From Sipunculus nudus (Eukaryota; Annelida; Sipuncula; Golfingiida; Sipunculidae): 64,000 bases of DNA. The stretch spans positions 63,857,389-63,921,388 of the forward strand of contig CM049315.1 in assembly GCA_026874595.1 (NCBI GenBank), written 5' to 3'. The notes under the pieces were generated by a model. The model was not told the origin of the DNA. It saw only the letters and a list, made by a program, of their open reading frames with translations, and did not search any database. The translations under genes were made by a program, and so were the position numbers. Shown one piece after another: positions 62,106 to 64,000 of the stretch (positions are counted from its first letter, which is position 1; each line of letters begins with the position of its first letter).

Positions 62106-63655
62106 GCCGAAATCGACTCGGTTTTTGCGTTATAATAGATCATGATCCGTGCAAAAATGGTCAGTTTAAACTGCGAAAGAAGCGTTTCAGAAACTTCTTT
62201 AGGCGACTTAAAACCCGTTACAATCGTCGTTTTCGTCGCAATCAGCTCGATTTTTTTGCGTAATGCAAGATCGTGTTTGTGCAAATATTGCAGATTTAAA
62301 TTGTAAAAGAATCAATTCAGGAGCTTTATTAGACCATTTAGATCCAGATACCAACGTCTTTTTCGCCGAAATCAGCTCGTTTTTGCGTAATACAAGACCG
62401 TGTTTTGTGCAAAGATGACCGATTTAAACTGCCAAGGAAGCCTTTTAGAAGCTTCATCAGGCCATTAAGAACCAGTTAGCAACGTCGTTTTTGCTGAAAT
62501 CAGCTCGATTTTTTGCGTAATACAAAATCGTGTGTTGTGCAAAGATGACCGATTTAAACTGCTTAAGAAGCGTTTTAGAAGCTTCATCAGGCCATTGAGA
62601 ACCAGTTAGAAACGTCTTTTACGCCGAAATCAGCTCGTTTTTTTCGTAATACAAGATCGTGATTTGTGCAGAAACGGCTGATTTAAACTGCGATAGAAGC
62701 GTTTTAATAGCTTCATTAGGCCATTTAGAAATTGGTAAAATCGTCGCTCTTGTTGAAATCAGATCGGATTTTGCGTAATACAAGATCGTGTTTTGTGCAA
62801 AGATGACCGATTTAAACTGCTAAAGAAGCGTTTTAGAAGCTTCATCAGGCCACTAAGAACCAGTTAGAAACGTCTTTTACGCCGAAATCAGCTCGGTTTT
62901 TGCGTTATAATAGATCATGATCCGTGCAAAAATGGTCAGTTTAAACTGCGAAAGAAGCGTTTCAGAAACTTCATTAGGCGACTTAAAACCCGTTACAATC
63001 GTCGTTTTCGTCGAAATCAGCTCGATTTTTTTGCGTAATGCAAGATCGTGTTTGTGCAAATATTGCAGATTTAAATTGTAAAAGAATCAATTCAGGAGCT
63101 TTATTAGACCATTTAGATCCAGATACCAACGTCTTTTTCGCCGAAATCAGCTCGTTTTTGCGTAATACAAGACCGTGTTTTGTGCAAAGATGACCGATTT
63201 CAACTGCCAAGGAAGCCTTTTAGAAGCTTCATCAGGCCATTAAGAACCAGTTAGCAACGTCGTTTTTGCTGAAATCAGCTCGATTTTTTGCGTAATACAA
63301 AATCGTGTGTTGTGCAAAGATGACCGATTTAAACTGCTTAAGAAGCGTTTTAGAAGCTTCATCAGGCCATTGAGAACCAGTTAGAAACGTCTTTTACGCC
63401 GAAATCAGCTCGTTTTTTTCGTAATACAAGATCGTGATTTGTGCAGAAACGGCTGATTTAAACTGCGATAGAAGCGTTTTAATAGCTTCATTAGGCCATT
63501 TAGAAATTGGTAAAATCGTCGCTCTTGCTGAAATCAGATCGGTTTTTGCGTAATACAAGATCGTGTTTTGTGCAAAGATGACCGATTTAAACTGCTAAAG
63601 AAGCGTTTTAGAAGCTTCATCAGGCCACTAAGAACCAGTTAGAAACGTCTTTTAC
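62106..63655 (+). repeat. Tandem duplication, 775-bp unit (6 monomers), two copies
   Basis: Unit 62106-62880 is followed by 62881-63655. The internal junction falls in the GCCGAAATCAGCTCGG core: the monomer begins as the ACGTCTTTTACGCC type and continues as the GTTATAATAGATCATG type. The related region at 49.1-49.9 kb has only one unit, so the duplication is local. Confidence 0.85.
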
Positions 63656-64000
63656 GCCGAAATCAGCTCGTTTTTTTTCGTAATACAAGATCGTGATTTG
63701 TGCAGAAACGGCTGATTTGAACTGCAATAGAAGCGTTTTAATAGCTTCATTAGGCCATTTAGAAATTGGTAAAAACGTCGCTCTTGCTGAAATCAGATCG
63801 GTTTTCGCGTAATACAACATCGTGTTGTGCAAAATAGAAGATTAAAATTGCAAAAGAAGCAATTCAGAAGCTCCATTAGGCCATTTAGAACCGGGTACAA
63901 ACATCGATCTCGCCGAAATCAGATAGGTTTTTGCCTAATTCAGGAACGTGTGTTATGCAAAAATTACAGATTTAAATTGCAAAAGAAGCAATTCAGAATC
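63656..64000 (+). repeat. HOR-C satellite running off the window end
   Basis: Continues like 49936-50280 and 51853-52197, including GTGTTATGCAAAAATTACAG near 63950. The array does not end inside the window. Confidence 0.8.

Larger units (their letters stand above)
37291..64000 (+). repeat. Satellite block 3
   Basis: Same monomer family and orientation to the end of the window. The first ~2.7 kb resemble the HOR-A side of the macro-unit; after about 39.95 kb a different combination of monomers (HOR-C) dominates. The longest satellite reading frames (158 codons at 44468, 50108, 52025 and 61245) start at GTG and are products of three to four consecutive in-phase monomers. No gene is seen. Confidence 0.95.

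Overview
This window is a complex satellite DNA array interrupted by two near-identical copies of one degenerate piggyBac-family DNA transposon. It is eukaryotic: the transposase keeps a GT-AG intron, there are AT, CT and CA microsatellites and AATAAA polyadenylation signals, and tens of kilobases of head-to-tail satellite are present. An animal host is the best guess because PGBD4-like transposases of this kind are common there, but the species cannot be read from the sequence. I see no host gene, rRNA, tRNA or CRISPR array.

Layout: 1-16069 satellite block 1; 16074-19801 piggyBac copy 1 flanked by TTAA; 19806-33565 satellite block 2; 33570-37286 piggyBac copy 2 flanked by TTAA; 37291-64000 satellite block 3. 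All monomers I read point the same way. The monomer is about 128 bp (127-133 bp in the first ten I measured, with much of the length change in a T-run). Recurrent boxes are GATTTAAACTGC, GAAGCTTCAT(C/T)AGGCC, GAAATCAGCTCGG, GCGTAATACAAGATCGTG and TTGTGCAAA.

The monomers form at least three tiers of higher-order repeat (HOR). HOR-A is about 2,959 bp (23 monomers). HOR-B is about 1,031 bp (8 monomers). A chain of HOR-A copies, HOR-B copies, a 1.9-kb tail and the piggyBac element makes a macro-unit of about 17.49 kb that occurs twice in tandem. From about 40 kb on a third family (HOR-C) takes over, with nested duplications of 16.78 kb, 2,685 bp, 1,917 bp and 775 bp.

The transposon inserted once at a TTAA inside one monomer, leaving both monomer halves intact. 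Its transposase keeps the DDD catalytic residues and the C-terminal cysteine-rich domain, but the N-terminal half is broken by a one-base frameshift and an out-of-frame deletion. Both copies share both lesions and sit in corresponding satellite flanks, so copy 2 arose by satellite amplification and not by a second transposition. Repeat boundaries were found by eye from offsets between matching landmarks and are good to roughly 100 bp unless a junction is given exactly.
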